From positions 1 to 64,000 of the forward strand of contig JAFUBA010000034.1 in assembly GCA_017460395.1 (NCBI GenBank): DNA of 64,000 nt, given 5' to 3'. Below are positions 1 to 7,957 of the stretch, piece after piece (position 1 is the stretch's first letter; every line of letters starts with the position of its first letter). The DNA is from Clostridia bacterium. GTDB taxonomy: Bacteria > Bacillota > Clostridia > Christensenellales > Aristaeellaceae. The notes under the pieces are model-generated. The model was not told where the DNA came from and searched no databases. It worked only from the letters and a program-made list of their open reading frames with translations. Position numbers and translations under genes: made by a program.

Positions 1-119
1 GGAAGTTCTGGATTGAGCAATGGCTCCCCACCAAGCAATCGAAATCGTCTAATCCCCCACACATATTTCTTTAATTGATGAAGATCCTTCACAAACTGCT
101 CAATACTAGGAAACTCTTC
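1..119 (-). pseudogene. Fragment of a radical SAM protein at the window edge
   Basis: On the minus strand, positions 119 down to 3 read as one open frame containing the segment RRFRLLGGEPLLNPEL. That matches the conserved GGEPLL region of radical SAM/SPASM proteins, which lies downstream of the CxxxCxxC cluster motif. The preceding residues (EEFPSIEQFVKDLHQLKKY) also fit that family. The stretch has about 43% G+C by count, poorer than the sequence that follows. The frame loses family resemblance near 115-130, where the plus-strand kinase begins. I read this as a broken gene piece joined to the kinase, either by a real rearrangement or by misassembly at a contig end. The family call rests on motif recognition only. 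Confidence 0.55.
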
Positions 120-1076
120 CGGTACCTTGTGGACCTGTATGACGTGTTTTGCGGCATACAGGAGCTGTTTGCAGAGCAGATGAAGCAGAAAAAACTGGAT
201 TTCCAGGTACACACCAGCCAGGTAGAACACCGCTATGTGTGGTGCGACCGGAAGAATCTCAACCGGGTCCTGCTCAATCTTCTCAGCAACGCCTACAAGT
301 TTACGCCAGAGGGCGGGACAATCAGCGCATCCCTTATGGAAACAGGCACTGGAGACACCGGGTACAGCACCTACGAGCTTCGCGTGCAGGATACCGGCAT
401 CGGCATGTCCCGGGAGTTCGCAGACCGGATGTTCACCGCCTTTGAGCGCGAGCGCACCTCCACCGTCAGCGGCGTGGAGGGCACGGGCCTTGGCATGTCC
501 ATCACCAAGAGCATCGTGGATCTGATGGGCGGCAACATTGAGGTCCTGACCGCGCCCGGTGCCGGGACGCAGATCATCATCCGGCTGAAGTTCAATCTGG
601 CAAAGGACTCCGACATCCGCGCCGCGCAAAAGGACGCATCTCCAGAGGAAGCAGTCCAGGAAGCTACAGTTGATTTCAGCACCAAGCGTCTTCTGCTGGT
701 GGAGGATAACATGATCAACATGGAAATTGCCAACATGATCCTCACCCAGGCGGGCTTCACTGTGGAGACGGCGGAAAACGGCCAGGTGGCCCTGGACATG
801 GTGGCAGCCTCGCAGCCCGGACACTTTGATGCGGTCCTCATGGATATTCAGATGCCTGTCATGGACGGGTATGAGGCCACACGGGCGATCCGGAAACTGG
901 AGAATCCCGCCCTTGCCAGCATTCCGATCCTTGCCATGACGGCCAACGCCTTCAAGGAGGATGAGATTGCCTCCCATGAGGCCGGCATGCAGGCGCACAT
1001 TGCAAAGCCTATCGACGTAGCCATACTGATGAAGACACTGACCAGCGTTTTGCAAAACGCACAGAACAATCACTGA
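75..1076 (+). CDS. Truncated hybrid sensor histidine kinase (HATPase plus receiver)
   Basis: This is the C-terminal part of a hybrid two-component kinase. It carries an HATPase_c domain with an N box (NLLSNAYKFTPEGG), a G1 box (DTGIGM) and a G2 box (GTGLGM), roughly residues 45-175. A receiver domain follows at about residues 207-325, with the phospho-acceptor Asp near residue 257 in VLMDIQMPVMDG. The dimerisation/phospho-acceptor (HisKA) domain and any sensor domain are absent. The homologous part starts only around base 115-130; the first ~15 residues of the open frame (TTG at 75 or ATG at 78) lie over the radical SAM fragment and are probably not native. The gene ends 17 bases before a second, complete hybrid kinase, so the two were probably co-transcribed. 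As it stands it could not autophosphorylate. Confidence 0.8.
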   Translation: MMKILHKLLNTRKLFRYLVDLYDVFCGIQELFAEQMKQKKLDFQVHTSQVEHRYVWCDRKNLNRVLLNLLSNAYKFTPEGGTISASLMETGTGDTGYSTYELRVQDTGIGMSREFADRMFTAFERERTSTVSGVEGTGLGMSITKSIVDLMGGNIEVLTAPGAGTQIIIRLKFNLAKDSDIRAAQKDASPEEAVQEATVDFSTKRLLLVEDNMINMEIANMILTQAGFTVETAENGQVALDMVAASQPGHFDAVLMDIQMPVMDGYEATRAIRKLENPALASIPILAMTANAFKEDEIASHEAGMQAHIAKPIDVAILMKTLTSVLQNAQNNH

Positions 1077-1093
1077 AAGGCAGGCATCAGCCA

Positions 1094-4000
1094 ATGAACA
1101 GCAGCAGGAAAGGCACCAGGGGGATTGCCCTGGCAGGAAGCATTGTCCTTCTGATCGTGCTCGTGCTCGGCACCATCTGGATGGGACAAAGCGCCAGGAC
1201 TGACACGGAGGCAGCTGTCCGGTCCGTCAGTCTGCTTTATCTTGACGAGCTCGCCGGCCGGCGCGAGCAGGTCGTGGCGGGCAACATGCGGGAGAAGATT
1301 GATGTCATCGAAACCGCACTGGATCTCATGACCCAGGACGACCTGAGCAGCATAGAACACATGCAGGCCTATCAGGCGAAGATGAAGCGTCTGTTCAAGC
1401 TGGAGAAATTCGCCTTTGTCGACCGTGATGGCCTGATCTATACATCCCTTGGCATGCAGACGGATATCGATCAGTACCATTTTGATTACCGAACCCTCTC
1501 TGAACCCGAGATTTCCGTCAAAAATCTGTATACCGTAGAAAAGCAGGTCATCATCGCGGTGCCTGTGGACATTGCCTTTCTCGACACGCAGCTGAGGGTC
1601 TGCTTCATGGAGATCGACATGCGGGAGATGCTCTCGGGCGTGTCGATGGATGTACAGGAAGACGGGGCAACCTTCTGCAACATCTACACGGAGGATGGCA
1701 TTGCCCTGAGCAACACCGTCCTGGGCGGACTGGCCGTGGAGGATAACCTGCTGGAGGCGCTGAAAAAAGCCTCATTTGAGCCCGGTTATTCCTATGAGGC
1801 AGTGATCCGGGATTTCACCGACGGGCGCAGAGGCGAGGTCAGCTTCAGCTACGACGGCATTCGGGAGACGCTGAGCTATGTGCCCGTGGAGGGCACCGAC
1901 TGGCTTCTGACCTATCTCATCCGCGAGAGCGTCATCAGCGACAACATCAGCACCATCTCCCAGGGGATCATCACAAGAAGCGTCATTCAGTCCCTCCTGA
2001 CCATCCTGGTCCTGGCAGGCATGTTTGGCTTTGCCATCCGGCAGGCAAACAGGAATGCCAAGCTCACCCTCGAAAAAGAGACCGCTGATGCGGCCAACCG
2101 CGCCAAGCAGGAGGAGATGGAGCAGCGGCTGCAGCTGCAGGATCAGCTGCTCTCACAGAAAGAGCAGACCCGCATGATCACCGCCCTCGCCTCCGACTAC
2201 TGGAGCGTCTACTACCTGAACCTGGATACGAACGAGGGTGTGTGCTATCAGGCGCATGAGGACCTGGAAGGCGGCTTCCATGTGGGGGATCGCTTCCAGT
2301 ATGTCCGTGCTGTCACTGACTATGCAAACGCAAATATCAAGGAGGAATTCCGCGAAGAATTCCTGCATTTCATTCAGCCGGATAACATCAGGGCGAGACT
2401 GCACGAGCAGCGGGTCATCGCGCACAGATACCTTGTACAGCGGCGCGGGCGCGAATCCTGGGAGGAGATCCGCTTTGCCGGCGTAAGGCACCCTGAGGAG
2501 CGAAGCGATCATCTGGTCCATGCCGTCAGCGCCTGCTTTGTGGACGTGGATCTTGAGACCCGCAAGAGCATGGAGCAGAGCCGGGCCCTGCAGGAGGCGC
2601 TGACCGCTGCAGAATCTGCCAGCAAGGCAAAAACCGCCTTCCTCTCCAACATGAGCCACGAGATCAGAACGCCCATGAATGCGATCATCGGCCTGGACAA
2701 TATTGCCCTGAATGATCCCACCATCTCAGAGAACACACGTGAGCATCTGCAGAAGATCGGCACCTCTGCCCATCACCTGCTGGGCATCATCAACAATATC
2801 CTGGACATGAGCCGCATTGAATCCGGACGCATGTCGATCAAGAGCGAGGAATTCTCCTTCCAGAAGGCCCTGGAGCAGGTCAACACCATCATCAGCGGTC
2901 AGTGCCGTGACAAGGGACTGCACTATGAGTGCAGAACCGTAGGGCTGATTGACGAGTATTACATCGGCGATGACATGAAGCTGCGCCAGGTCATGATCAA
3001 TATCCTGGGCAATGCCGTCAAGTTTACGCCCCAGGGTGGCAAGGTCACCTTTATCATCGAAGACATCAATCGCATGAACGGCAAGGCCACGCTGCGCTTC
3101 ACCATCTCTGATACAGGCATCGGCATGAAGAAGGAGTTTTTACCAAGGATCTTTGATGCCTTCGCCCAGGAGGATTCCTCCGCCACCAGCAAGTACGGCT
3201 CCACAGGTCTTGGCATGCCCATCACCAAGAGCATCGTCGAGCTCATGAACGGCAGCATTGAGGTCGAAAGCGAAAAGGATGTGGGCTCCACCTTCACTGT
3301 CACCATTACCTTCGGTCAGGCAAATCACCAGATGGAAGATGACGGAGATATTGAGCTGCGGCCGAATGAAATGAACGTGCTGGTGATCGATGATGACCGG
3401 ATTGCCTGCGAGCATGCCCAGGTCATTCTGGGACAGATCGGCGTCACGTGTGAGACCGTCACCTCCGGAAAAGAAGCGGTTGAGATGGTCAGAATGCACC
3501 ATGCCCGCCGCGAGGAATACAACCTGATCCTGGTCGACTGGAAGATGCCGGAGATGGACGGTCTGGAAACCACCAGGCAGATCCGCGCCATTGTGGGCGA
3601 TCGCATCCCGATCATCATCCTGACCTCCTACAACTGGGAGGACATTGAGGACGACGCGAGAGCCGCAGGTGTCGATACCTTTGCAGCCAAGCCCCTGTTT
3701 GCAGGGACTGTAATGGACGAGTTCCGCTCCGCCTTCAAGATCAAGAACGTGAAGCTGGATCGCGCCACCGCAGACCTCAAGGACCGCCGTGTGCTGCTGG
3801 CAGAGGACGTGGCCGTCAATGCCGAGATTATGATGATGGTACTGGCCATGCGTGAGATGCACGTGGAGCACGCAGAAAACGGCAGGATCGCCGTGGAGAT
3901 GTTCAAGGAGCATCCCCAGAACTACTATGATGCGATCCTGATGGATATGCGCATGCCGGAGATGGACGGTCTTGAGGCGACGCGGGTCATCCGTGCCCTC

Positions 4001-4162
4001 GATCGCCCCGATGCCGCACAGATCCCCATCATTGCACTGACGGCCAACGCGTTTGACGAGGATGTGCAGCGCAGCATGCAGGCCGGACTGAACGCGCATC
4101 TGAGTAAGCCCGTGGAGCCTGAAGCCCTGTTTGAAACACTGGAAACCCTGATCAAGCCGTGA
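1094..4162 (+). CDS. Membrane hybrid sensor histidine kinase with two receivers
   Basis: This 1022-residue hybrid kinase has a transmembrane helix at about residues 11-30. An extracytoplasmic sensor region of ~260 residues, probably Cache/PAS-like, runs to a second helix near 298-317, followed by a coiled coil and a PAS-like segment. The HisKA domain has its phospho-acceptor His at about residue 522 (NMSHEIRTPMNAI). The HATPase_c domain has DTGIGM and GSTGLGM boxes. Two receivers follow, with Asp near 815 (LVDWKMPEMDG) and 951 (LMDMRMPEMDG). Tandem receivers imply a phosphorelay or output to a separate regulator; no DNA-binding domain is present. The signal sensed cannot be told. The ATG at 1094 follows an AGGCA-type spacer, and the next gene begins 10 bases after the stop. 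Confidence 0.9.
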   Translation: MNSSRKGTRGIALAGSIVLLIVLVLGTIWMGQSARTDTEAAVRSVSLLYLDELAGRREQVVAGNMREKIDVIETALDLMTQDDLSSIEHMQAYQAKMKRLFKLEKFAFVDRDGLIYTSLGMQTDIDQYHFDYRTLSEPEISVKNLYTVEKQVIIAVPVDIAFLDTQLRVCFMEIDMREMLSGVSMDVQEDGATFCNIYTEDGIALSNTVLGGLAVEDNLLEALKKASFEPGYSYEAVIRDFTDGRRGEVSFSYDGIRETLSYVPVEGTDWLLTYLIRESVISDNISTISQGIITRSVIQSLLTILVLAGMFGFAIRQANRNAKLTLEKETADAANRAKQEEMEQRLQLQDQLLSQKEQTRMITALASDYWSVYYLNLDTNEGVCYQAHEDLEGGFHVGDRFQYVRAVTDYANANIKEEFREEFLHFIQPDNIRARLHEQRVIAHRYLVQRRGRESWEEIRFAGVRHPEERSDHLVHAVSACFVDVDLETRKSMEQSRALQEALTAAESASKAKTAFLSNMSHEIRTPMNAIIGLDNIALNDPTISENTREHLQKIGTSAHHLLGIINNILDMSRIESGRMSIKSEEFSFQKALEQVNTIISGQCRDKGLHYECRTVGLIDEYYIGDDMKLRQVMINILGNAVKFTPQGGKVTFIIEDINRMNGKATLRFTISDTGIGMKKEFLPRIFDAFAQEDSSATSKYGSTGLGMPITKSIVELMNGSIEVESEKDVGSTFTVTITFGQANHQMEDDGDIELRPNEMNVLVIDDDRIACEHAQVILGQIGVTCETVTSGKEAVEMVRMHHARREEYNLILVDWKMPEMDGLETTRQIRAIVGDRIPIIILTSYNWEDIEDDARAAGVDTFAAKPLFAGTVMDEFRSAFKIKNVKLDRATADLKDRRVLLAEDVAVNAEIMMMVLAMREMHVEHAENGRIAVEMFKEHPQNYYDAILMDMRMPEMDGLEATRVIRALDRPDAAQIPIIALTANAFDEDVQRSMQAGLNAHLSKPVEPEALFETLETLIKP

Positions 4163-4172
4163 GAGGGACGCC

Positions 4173-4670
4173 ATGGAGGAAAAAAAGACCATTCGCATAC
4201 GGCTTCAAAGCCATGCCGACCTGTTCAGCCGCTTTGATCCCACCGGCACACGCCTGAGCGGCGACCTGTACAGCTACATCAAGACCTGCTTTGAAGAGAT
4301 TCCCCTCCTGGAGCGCACCAGGGCCGTCATCTGCCTCGAAGGCGATGTGGAGACCGACGGAGACAGATTTCTCACGCTCCTTCGCACAGCCGTCGACCGG
4401 GAGCTTCAGCGCATGGATACAGATATCCGGATCAACCGCCTCAAGATGTGGCGGCTGTACATCATCGGCATTGTCCTGGTGATCGTTGGTGTCGTCCTGG
4501 CGCTGTCGCTGAACCAGATCATCCTGCAGCTCATCTCCATCGTGGGTTCCATGGCGGTGAAGGACGCAGCCACCATACAGATCCAGCATAATCCGGATCT
4601 GCGCGTGAAGAAACGCCTACTGGAGCAGCTGAAGACCGTCCCGTGCGAAGTGCAAAAGCTGAACGCATGA
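4173..4670 (+). CDS. Small membrane protein of unknown function
   Basis: This 165-residue protein was not recognised. The N-terminal ~90 residues look soluble and mixed alpha/beta, including LERTRAVICLEGDVETDGDRF. One or two hydrophobic helices follow at about residues 93-132 (LYIIGIVLVIVGVVLALSL, then LQLISIVGSMAVK). The basic, soluble C-terminus includes NPDLRVKKRLLEQL. It starts 10 bases after the hybrid kinase and is followed directly by a strong terminator, so it is the last gene of the kinase operon. An accessory role in that sensory system is an inference from position alone. Confidence 0.75.
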   Translation: MEEKKTIRIRLQSHADLFSRFDPTGTRLSGDLYSYIKTCFEEIPLLERTRAVICLEGDVETDGDRFLTLLRTAVDRELQRMDTDIRINRLKMWRLYIIGIVLVIVGVVLALSLNQIILQLISIVGSMAVKDAATIQIQHNPDLRVKKRLLEQLKTVPCEVQKLNA

Positions 4671-4682
4671 GAGAATGACATG

Positions 4683-4711
4683 AAAAAGCCTTGAGTCATC
4701 AAGGCTTTTTT
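4683..4711 (+). terminator. Rho-independent terminator of the kinase operon
   Basis: A 12-bp perfect stem (4683-4694 with 4700-4711, loop around 4695-4699) reads AAAAAGCCTTGA against TCAAGGCTTTTT and ends in a T run. It lies 13 bases after the stop of the small membrane protein gene. Confidence 0.9.
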
Positions 4712-4750
4712 CATGTCACCCACCGCCCATGTTCTTTCCGTGTTCTCCCG

Positions 4751-4779
4751 TTGTCGCTCCCCGCCTGAACCGATATAAT
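4751..4779 (+). promoter_or_regulatory. SigA-type promoter for the DAHP synthase gene
   Basis: The -35 box TTGTCG (4751-4756) and -10 box TATAAT (4774-4779) are separated by 17 bases. The predicted leader of ~60 bases contains only a small ACCGCA/TGCGGGT hairpin. Confidence 0.75.
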
Positions 4780-4843
4780 CCACTTCAGCCCACACCGCAA
4801 AAGGATGCGGGTCTGATCCAGAAGACGAGGAGCACCATATCAC

Positions 4844-5872
4844 ATGCAAATGGAATTCATTCGGAAAATGCCCCAGCCCCACGAACTGATTCATGAGTAT
4901 CCGATCACCGAGCCGATCCGCCAGCTGAAGCAGCAGCGGGATCAGGAGATTGCAGACATCATCACCGGGAAGGACGACCGCCTTCTTCTGATCATCGGCC
5001 CCTGTTCTGCGGACCGCGAGGATGCTGTGCTCGATTATATGGGACGGCTTGCAGATCTCTTCCGCCAGGTGAAGGACCGCCTGATGATCGTCCCCCGCGT
5101 ATATACAAACAAACCCCGCACCAAAGGTGTGGGGTATAAGGGCATGCTGCACCAGCCGGACCCGGAGAAGGGGGAAGACCTTCTGGCCGGCATCATCGCC
5201 ATCCGGGAGATGCACACCAGGATCCTGCGCGAGACAGGCTTCAGCTGCGCAGATGAGATGCTCTATCCCTCCAATTACAGCTACCTCTCCGATCTGCTGA
5301 GCTACGTGGCCGTCGGGGCACGGTCTGTCGAAAACCAGGAGCACCGTCTGGTGGCCAGCGGGCTTGGCGTCCCGGCCGGCATGAAGAACCCCAGCGCCGG
5401 CGATGTCTCCGTCATGATGAATTCCATCGCCGCGGCCCAGAGTCCCCAGGAATTTATTTTCCGAAGCTGGGAGGTACACACCCCCGGCAATCCCCTCGCC
5501 CATGCCATCCTGCGCGGCTTCGTGGATAACTTCGGGCGCTCGCATCCAAACTACCACTACGAAAACCTCAATGAGCTCCTGGATCTCTACCGGCAGTCCG
5601 GTCTCCAGAACCCCGCCGTGATCGTGGATGCCAATCACAATAACTCCGGAAAGAAGTATCTTGAGCAGATCCGCATCTGCAAGGATGTCATGCACAGCCG
5701 TGCACTCTCCGATGACATCCGCCATCTGGTCAAGGGCCTGATGGTCGAGAGCTACCTGGAGGACGGCTGCCAGAAGGTCGGGGGCGGCGTGTACGGCCAG
5801 TCCATCACCGACCCATGCCTCGGCTGGGAAAAGACCCGGGATCTGATCCTGCGCCTGGCAGAGCTGGCCTGA
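4844..5872 (+). CDS. aroF: 3-deoxy-7-phosphoheptulonate (DAHP) synthase, AroFGH type
   Basis: This enzyme condenses phosphoenolpyruvate and erythrose 4-phosphate, the first step of the shikimate pathway to aromatic amino acids. The 342 residues match the usual length of the class I alpha (E. coli AroF/G/H-like) family. Motifs seen are IIGPCSADRE near residue 46, NKPRTKGVGYKG near 88, GARSVENQEHRL near 157 and VDANHNNSGKK near 261. Substrate- and metal-binding residues of the family therefore appear intact. GAGGAG lies 12 bases before the ATG at 4844. The gene is monocistronic by context. Feedback sensitivity (Phe, Tyr or Trp) cannot be read here. Its 3' end is convergent with the ACT-domain gene, only two bases apart. 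Confidence 0.93.
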   Translation: MQMEFIRKMPQPHELIHEYPITEPIRQLKQQRDQEIADIITGKDDRLLLIIGPCSADREDAVLDYMGRLADLFRQVKDRLMIVPRVYTNKPRTKGVGYKGMLHQPDPEKGEDLLAGIIAIREMHTRILRETGFSCADEMLYPSNYSYLSDLLSYVAVGARSVENQEHRLVASGLGVPAGMKNPSAGDVSVMMNSIAAAQSPQEFIFRSWEVHTPGNPLAHAILRGFVDNFGRSHPNYHYENLNELLDLYRQSGLQNPAVIVDANHNNSGKKYLEQIRICKDVMHSRALSDDIRHLVKGLMVESYLEDGCQKVGGGVYGQSITDPCLGWEKTRDLILRLAELA

Positions 5873-5874
5873 TC

Positions 5875-6291
5875 TCAGTCCAGCTTTTCCAGCATATGAT
5901 AGCCCTTCCCCTTCAGGAAGGCTTCCACCTCATCGATATCCTCGGTGCGAAGGATCGCCACCGGATGCTGGCTGAGCCTGGAGTAGGTCACATACAGATA
6001 ATCAAGGTTGACGTTCCCCTCCCGGAGCGTCTTGAGCAGCGCGTTCAGGCTGCCGCACTCGTCCCCGATCTCCGCGGCCGCCACAAAATCCGCATGGCAC
6101 ATGTAGCCGGCTTTTTGCAGGCATGCCACCGCACTGTCTGTATCCGACACCAGCATCCGGATGATCCCGAACTCGGCACTGTCATTGGTCACGAGGGTGT
6201 TCATGTTGATGCCGCCCTCCTGAAGCACATTGGTCACCATGAACATGGTGCCCTTTTTGTTTTCCGCAAAAATAGAAATCTGCCGGATCAT
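5875..6291 (-). CDS. Tandem ACT-domain amino-acid-binding protein
   Basis: This 138-residue protein consists of two ACT domains, at about residues 1-68 and 72-138. The first opens with IRQISIFAENKKGTMFMVTN and contains the ILREGG-like turn VLQEGGINM. Free-standing double-ACT proteins of this kind (COG4747) are thought to bind amino acids and act as regulators; they have no catalytic domain. GAGGAGAGG precedes the ATG at 6291. The gene is convergent with DAHP synthase, and that neighbour suggests, without proving, a link to aromatic amino acid control. Confidence 0.85.
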   Translation of the reverse strand: MIRQISIFAENKKGTMFMVTNVLQEGGINMNTLVTNDSAEFGIIRMLVSDTDSAVACLQKAGYMCHADFVAAAEIGDECGSLNALLKTLREGNVNLDYLYVTYSRLSQHPVAILRTEDIDEVEAFLKGKGYHMLEKLD

Positions 6292-6352
6292 ATGCTGATC
6301 TTCCTCTCCTCGTCATTTCTGCTGCGCGCCTGACGCCGCGCCAGCATGCGGG

Positions 6353-6381
6353 ATCATATCACCGGCCAGGCCCCCGTGCAA
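6353..6381 (-). promoter_or_regulatory. SigA-type promoter for the ACT-domain gene
   Basis: Read on the minus strand, -35 TTGCAC (6381-6376) and -10 TATGAT (6358-6353) are 17 bases apart, about 60 bases upstream of the ATG at 6291. The rest of 6382-6514 shows only GC-rich sequence and an A-rich tract near 6487-6500. Confidence 0.65.
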
Positions 6382-6514
6382 TTGCGCATCGGCGCCCGGG
6401 GAACTTCGGCGCCCGCCCCCGAAAAGCCGCAGAACCCGCCTGTTTCCTGCGATTCCAGGCGTTTTACAGGAAGAAAGAATGTCCTCAAAAAAACAGAAAA
6501 CATACACGCAGCGC

Positions 6515-6559
6515 AAAAGAGAAAGGCTCCCCGGCAGCATTCATACTGCCAGAGAGCCT
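6515..6559 (-). terminator. Terminator of the riboflavin operon
   Basis: On the minus strand a 14-bp stem with three G-U pairs (arms 6559-6546 and 6537-6524, 8-base loop) is followed by TTTCTCTTTT. It lies 15 bases after the riboflavin kinase stop. Confidence 0.9.
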
Positions 6560-6573
6560 GTGCACTGTGAAGA

Positions 6574-6975
6574 TTACTCGGACGCCTCATCCATCTCCCG
6601 CGCTATCTGCCTGGTGCGAAGGGCATCCTTCTCCACCTGCCGCTCCACTTCCTCCAGGGAATGCATTCTGGTGGTGGGGCGCAGGTATTCATACAGTTTC
6701 AGCGTCATCGGCTTTCCGTACACGTCTCCCGAGAAATCCAGGAGCAGCGTCTCGACGGTCGGCGTCTCCAGTGCACCGAGGGTCGGACGGAAACCCACAT
6801 TGGTGACGCCGAGATACCATCTGCCGTCCAGTTCGGCCTTCGCAGCATATACGCCAAAGGGCGGGAGGACATCCTCCGGGGACAGACTGAGATTTGCCGT
6901 CGGCATCCCGACGGTGTGCCCGTTCCCCTCGCCGTGGACGATCTGTCCGTGAAGTGTATACATCGGCCTGTCCAT
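6574..6975 (-). CDS. Stand-alone riboflavin kinase
   Basis: This 133-residue protein corresponds to the C-terminal flavokinase domain of bifunctional RibF, which phosphorylates riboflavin to FMN with ATP. The signature is visible as GQIVHGEGNGHTVGMPTANL near residues 10-29, followed by FGVYAAKAELDG and VTNVGFRPT near 67-75. The FAD synthetase (nucleotidyltransferase) half is absent, and the short length is not caused by truncation, because GGAGG sits just upstream of the ATG at 6975. The open frame extends to 7020 but lacks family resemblance there. It follows the ribU-like gene by 31 bases and shares its FMN riboswitch. It would make FMN only; FAD synthesis would need another gene. Confidence 0.88.
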   Translation of the reverse strand: MDRPMYTLHGQIVHGEGNGHTVGMPTANLSLSPEDVLPPFGVYAAKAELDGRWYLGVTNVGFRPTLGALETPTVETLLLDFSGDVYGKPMTLKLYEYLRPTTRMHSLEEVERQVEKDALRTRQIAREMDEASE

Positions 6976-7006
6976 CTGTCCTCCGCCTTTCTTTCCTATG
7001 CTGCTC

Positions 7007-7606
7007 TCACCCGCGCACACGCTCGTGCAGCAGCGGGGAGAGCGGCTTGTAGATGAGCCCTGTCACCACGCTGAGCACAACACCCTTGAGCAGATTGAAG
7101 GGTCCTGTGATCAGAAGCAGCAGCTTCCATTCGCTGTCCACCCCGTTCATGCCGGCGAAGGCAAGGATGCCGTCCATGTCCATGTGGTAGGCACCCATGT
7201 AGAAGGGCAGCATGATGTATTTGTTGATGATCACGCCCGCCACGGTCATGCACAGCGTGCCGACGGCCATGCCGATCAGAGCATTTTTCCGTGTCTTGTC
7301 CCGGTGATAGATGAGGGACGCGGGCACCACCAGGGCGGCACCCATGAGGAAGTCGGCCAGCTCGCCCACCCCCGCGCTGGAGGAGTGCAGAAGACCGATC
7401 AGGCTCTTGAGAGCCAGGATGATGATCCCGGGCACCGTGCCCATGGAGAAGGCGCCCAGCAGCACCGGCAGGTCGCTCAGATCCAGCTTGTAGAATGCCA
7501 CCACCGGGATCTCCAGCATGAACAGGATCGAGGCGACGGCCACCAGAATGGCCATACGGGTCAGGTTCGCAGTGGAGAACAGATTTCTTTTTTCGCGTGC
7601 AGACAT
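7007..7606 (-). CDS. ribU: Riboflavin ECF transporter substrate-binding subunit, RibU-like
   Basis: This 199-residue polytopic membrane protein has about six hydrophobic helices. The first is TRMAILVAVASILFMLEIPV, followed by the KLDLSDLPVLLGAFSMG region typical of RibU and ECF_trnsprt S components. It would capture riboflavin and pass it to the shared EcfAA'T energising module, which is not in the window. The start at 7606 (MSAREKRN) is chosen because AGGAGG lies 8 bases upstream. The open frame continues upstream only because it runs through the riboswitch. Co-transcription with riboflavin kinase and FMN riboswitch control support riboflavin as the substrate. Confidence 0.9.
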   Translation of the reverse strand: MSAREKRNLFSTANLTRMAILVAVASILFMLEIPVVAFYKLDLSDLPVLLGAFSMGTVPGIIILALKSLIGLLHSSSAGVGELADFLMGAALVVPASLIYHRDKTRKNALIGMAVGTLCMTVAGVIINKYIMLPFYMGAYHMDMDGILAFAGMNGVDSEWKLLLLITGPFNLLKGVVLSVVTGLIYKPLSPLLHERVRG

Positions 7607-7614
7607 ACAGAAAA

Positions 7615-7670
7615 CCTCCTGAAATAGATCAACCCGCCCCCGAAGCATTTCGCTGATCTGGGGCGGGTTT
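7615..7670 (-). promoter_or_regulatory. Hairpin between FMN riboswitch and ribU start
   Basis: On the minus strand AACCCGCCCC and GGGGCGGGTT form a 10-bp stem with an additional small AGC/GCT helix inside. It ends about 10 bases before the AGGAGG of ribU and has no T run. It could be the expression platform: an interrupted terminator, or a structure controlling ribosome access. Its mechanism is inferred. Confidence 0.55.
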
Positions 7671-7699
7671 GCGGCAGTTACATTTCTGCCGTTTTGCCG

Positions 7700-7815
7700 A
7701 TCTTCTCTCATCCAGACTGTGACTGTCGGCTTCGGAATTTCACCGAATCGGCTGGACCTCTGTCCAGTTCGCGGGCTGTACCGCCGGTAGGGATTTTCAC
7801 CCTGCCCCGAAGATG
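7700..7815 (-). ncRNA. FMN riboswitch (RFN element)
   Basis: The minus strand carries the conserved RFN core blocks in order: CTTCGGGGCAGGGTGAAA, TCCCTACCGGCGGTACAGCC, CGAATCGG-type arm read as GATTCGGTGAAATTCCGAAG, and CCGACAGTCACAGTCTGGAT closing with GAGAGAAGAT. This order and spacing match the FMN aptamer upstream of riboflavin biosynthesis and transport genes. It lies about 95 bases upstream of the ribU-like ATG, with an intervening hairpin as a likely expression platform. Confidence 0.97.
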
Positions 7816-7845
7816 CTCTCAGTGGCTGTTCAGTTGTCGATGCAG

Positions 7846-7873
7846 ATTCTAGCACTGTCATTCCATCTGTCAA
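7846..7873 (-). promoter_or_regulatory. Promoter for the riboflavin operon
   Basis: On the minus strand -35 TTGACA (7873-7868) and -10 TAGAAT (7851-7846) are 16 bases apart. They place the transcript start a little upstream of the FMN riboswitch. Confidence 0.75.
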
Positions 7874-7893
7874 GCGATTTCTGTAAAAACGAC

Positions 7894-7946
7894 CAAAAAA
7901 AGTCAGAAAGGCAGCCGGCCCTGACTGATCCCGGGCTGGCTGCCTT
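7894..7946 (-). terminator. Terminator of the hsp20 pair
   Basis: On the minus strand AAGGCAGCC (7946-7938) pairs with GGCTGCCTT (7916-7908), with an inner GCCC/GGGC stem. It is followed by TCTGACTTTTTTT. It sits just after the stop of the downstream hsp20 copy. Confidence 0.88.
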
Positions 7947-7957
7947 ATGTTCTCGCA

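Noticed and set aside
7607-7873. 89-codon extension of the ribU-like protein
   Set aside because: The extension is a translation of the FMN riboswitch itself; the ribosome site and signature start are at 7606.
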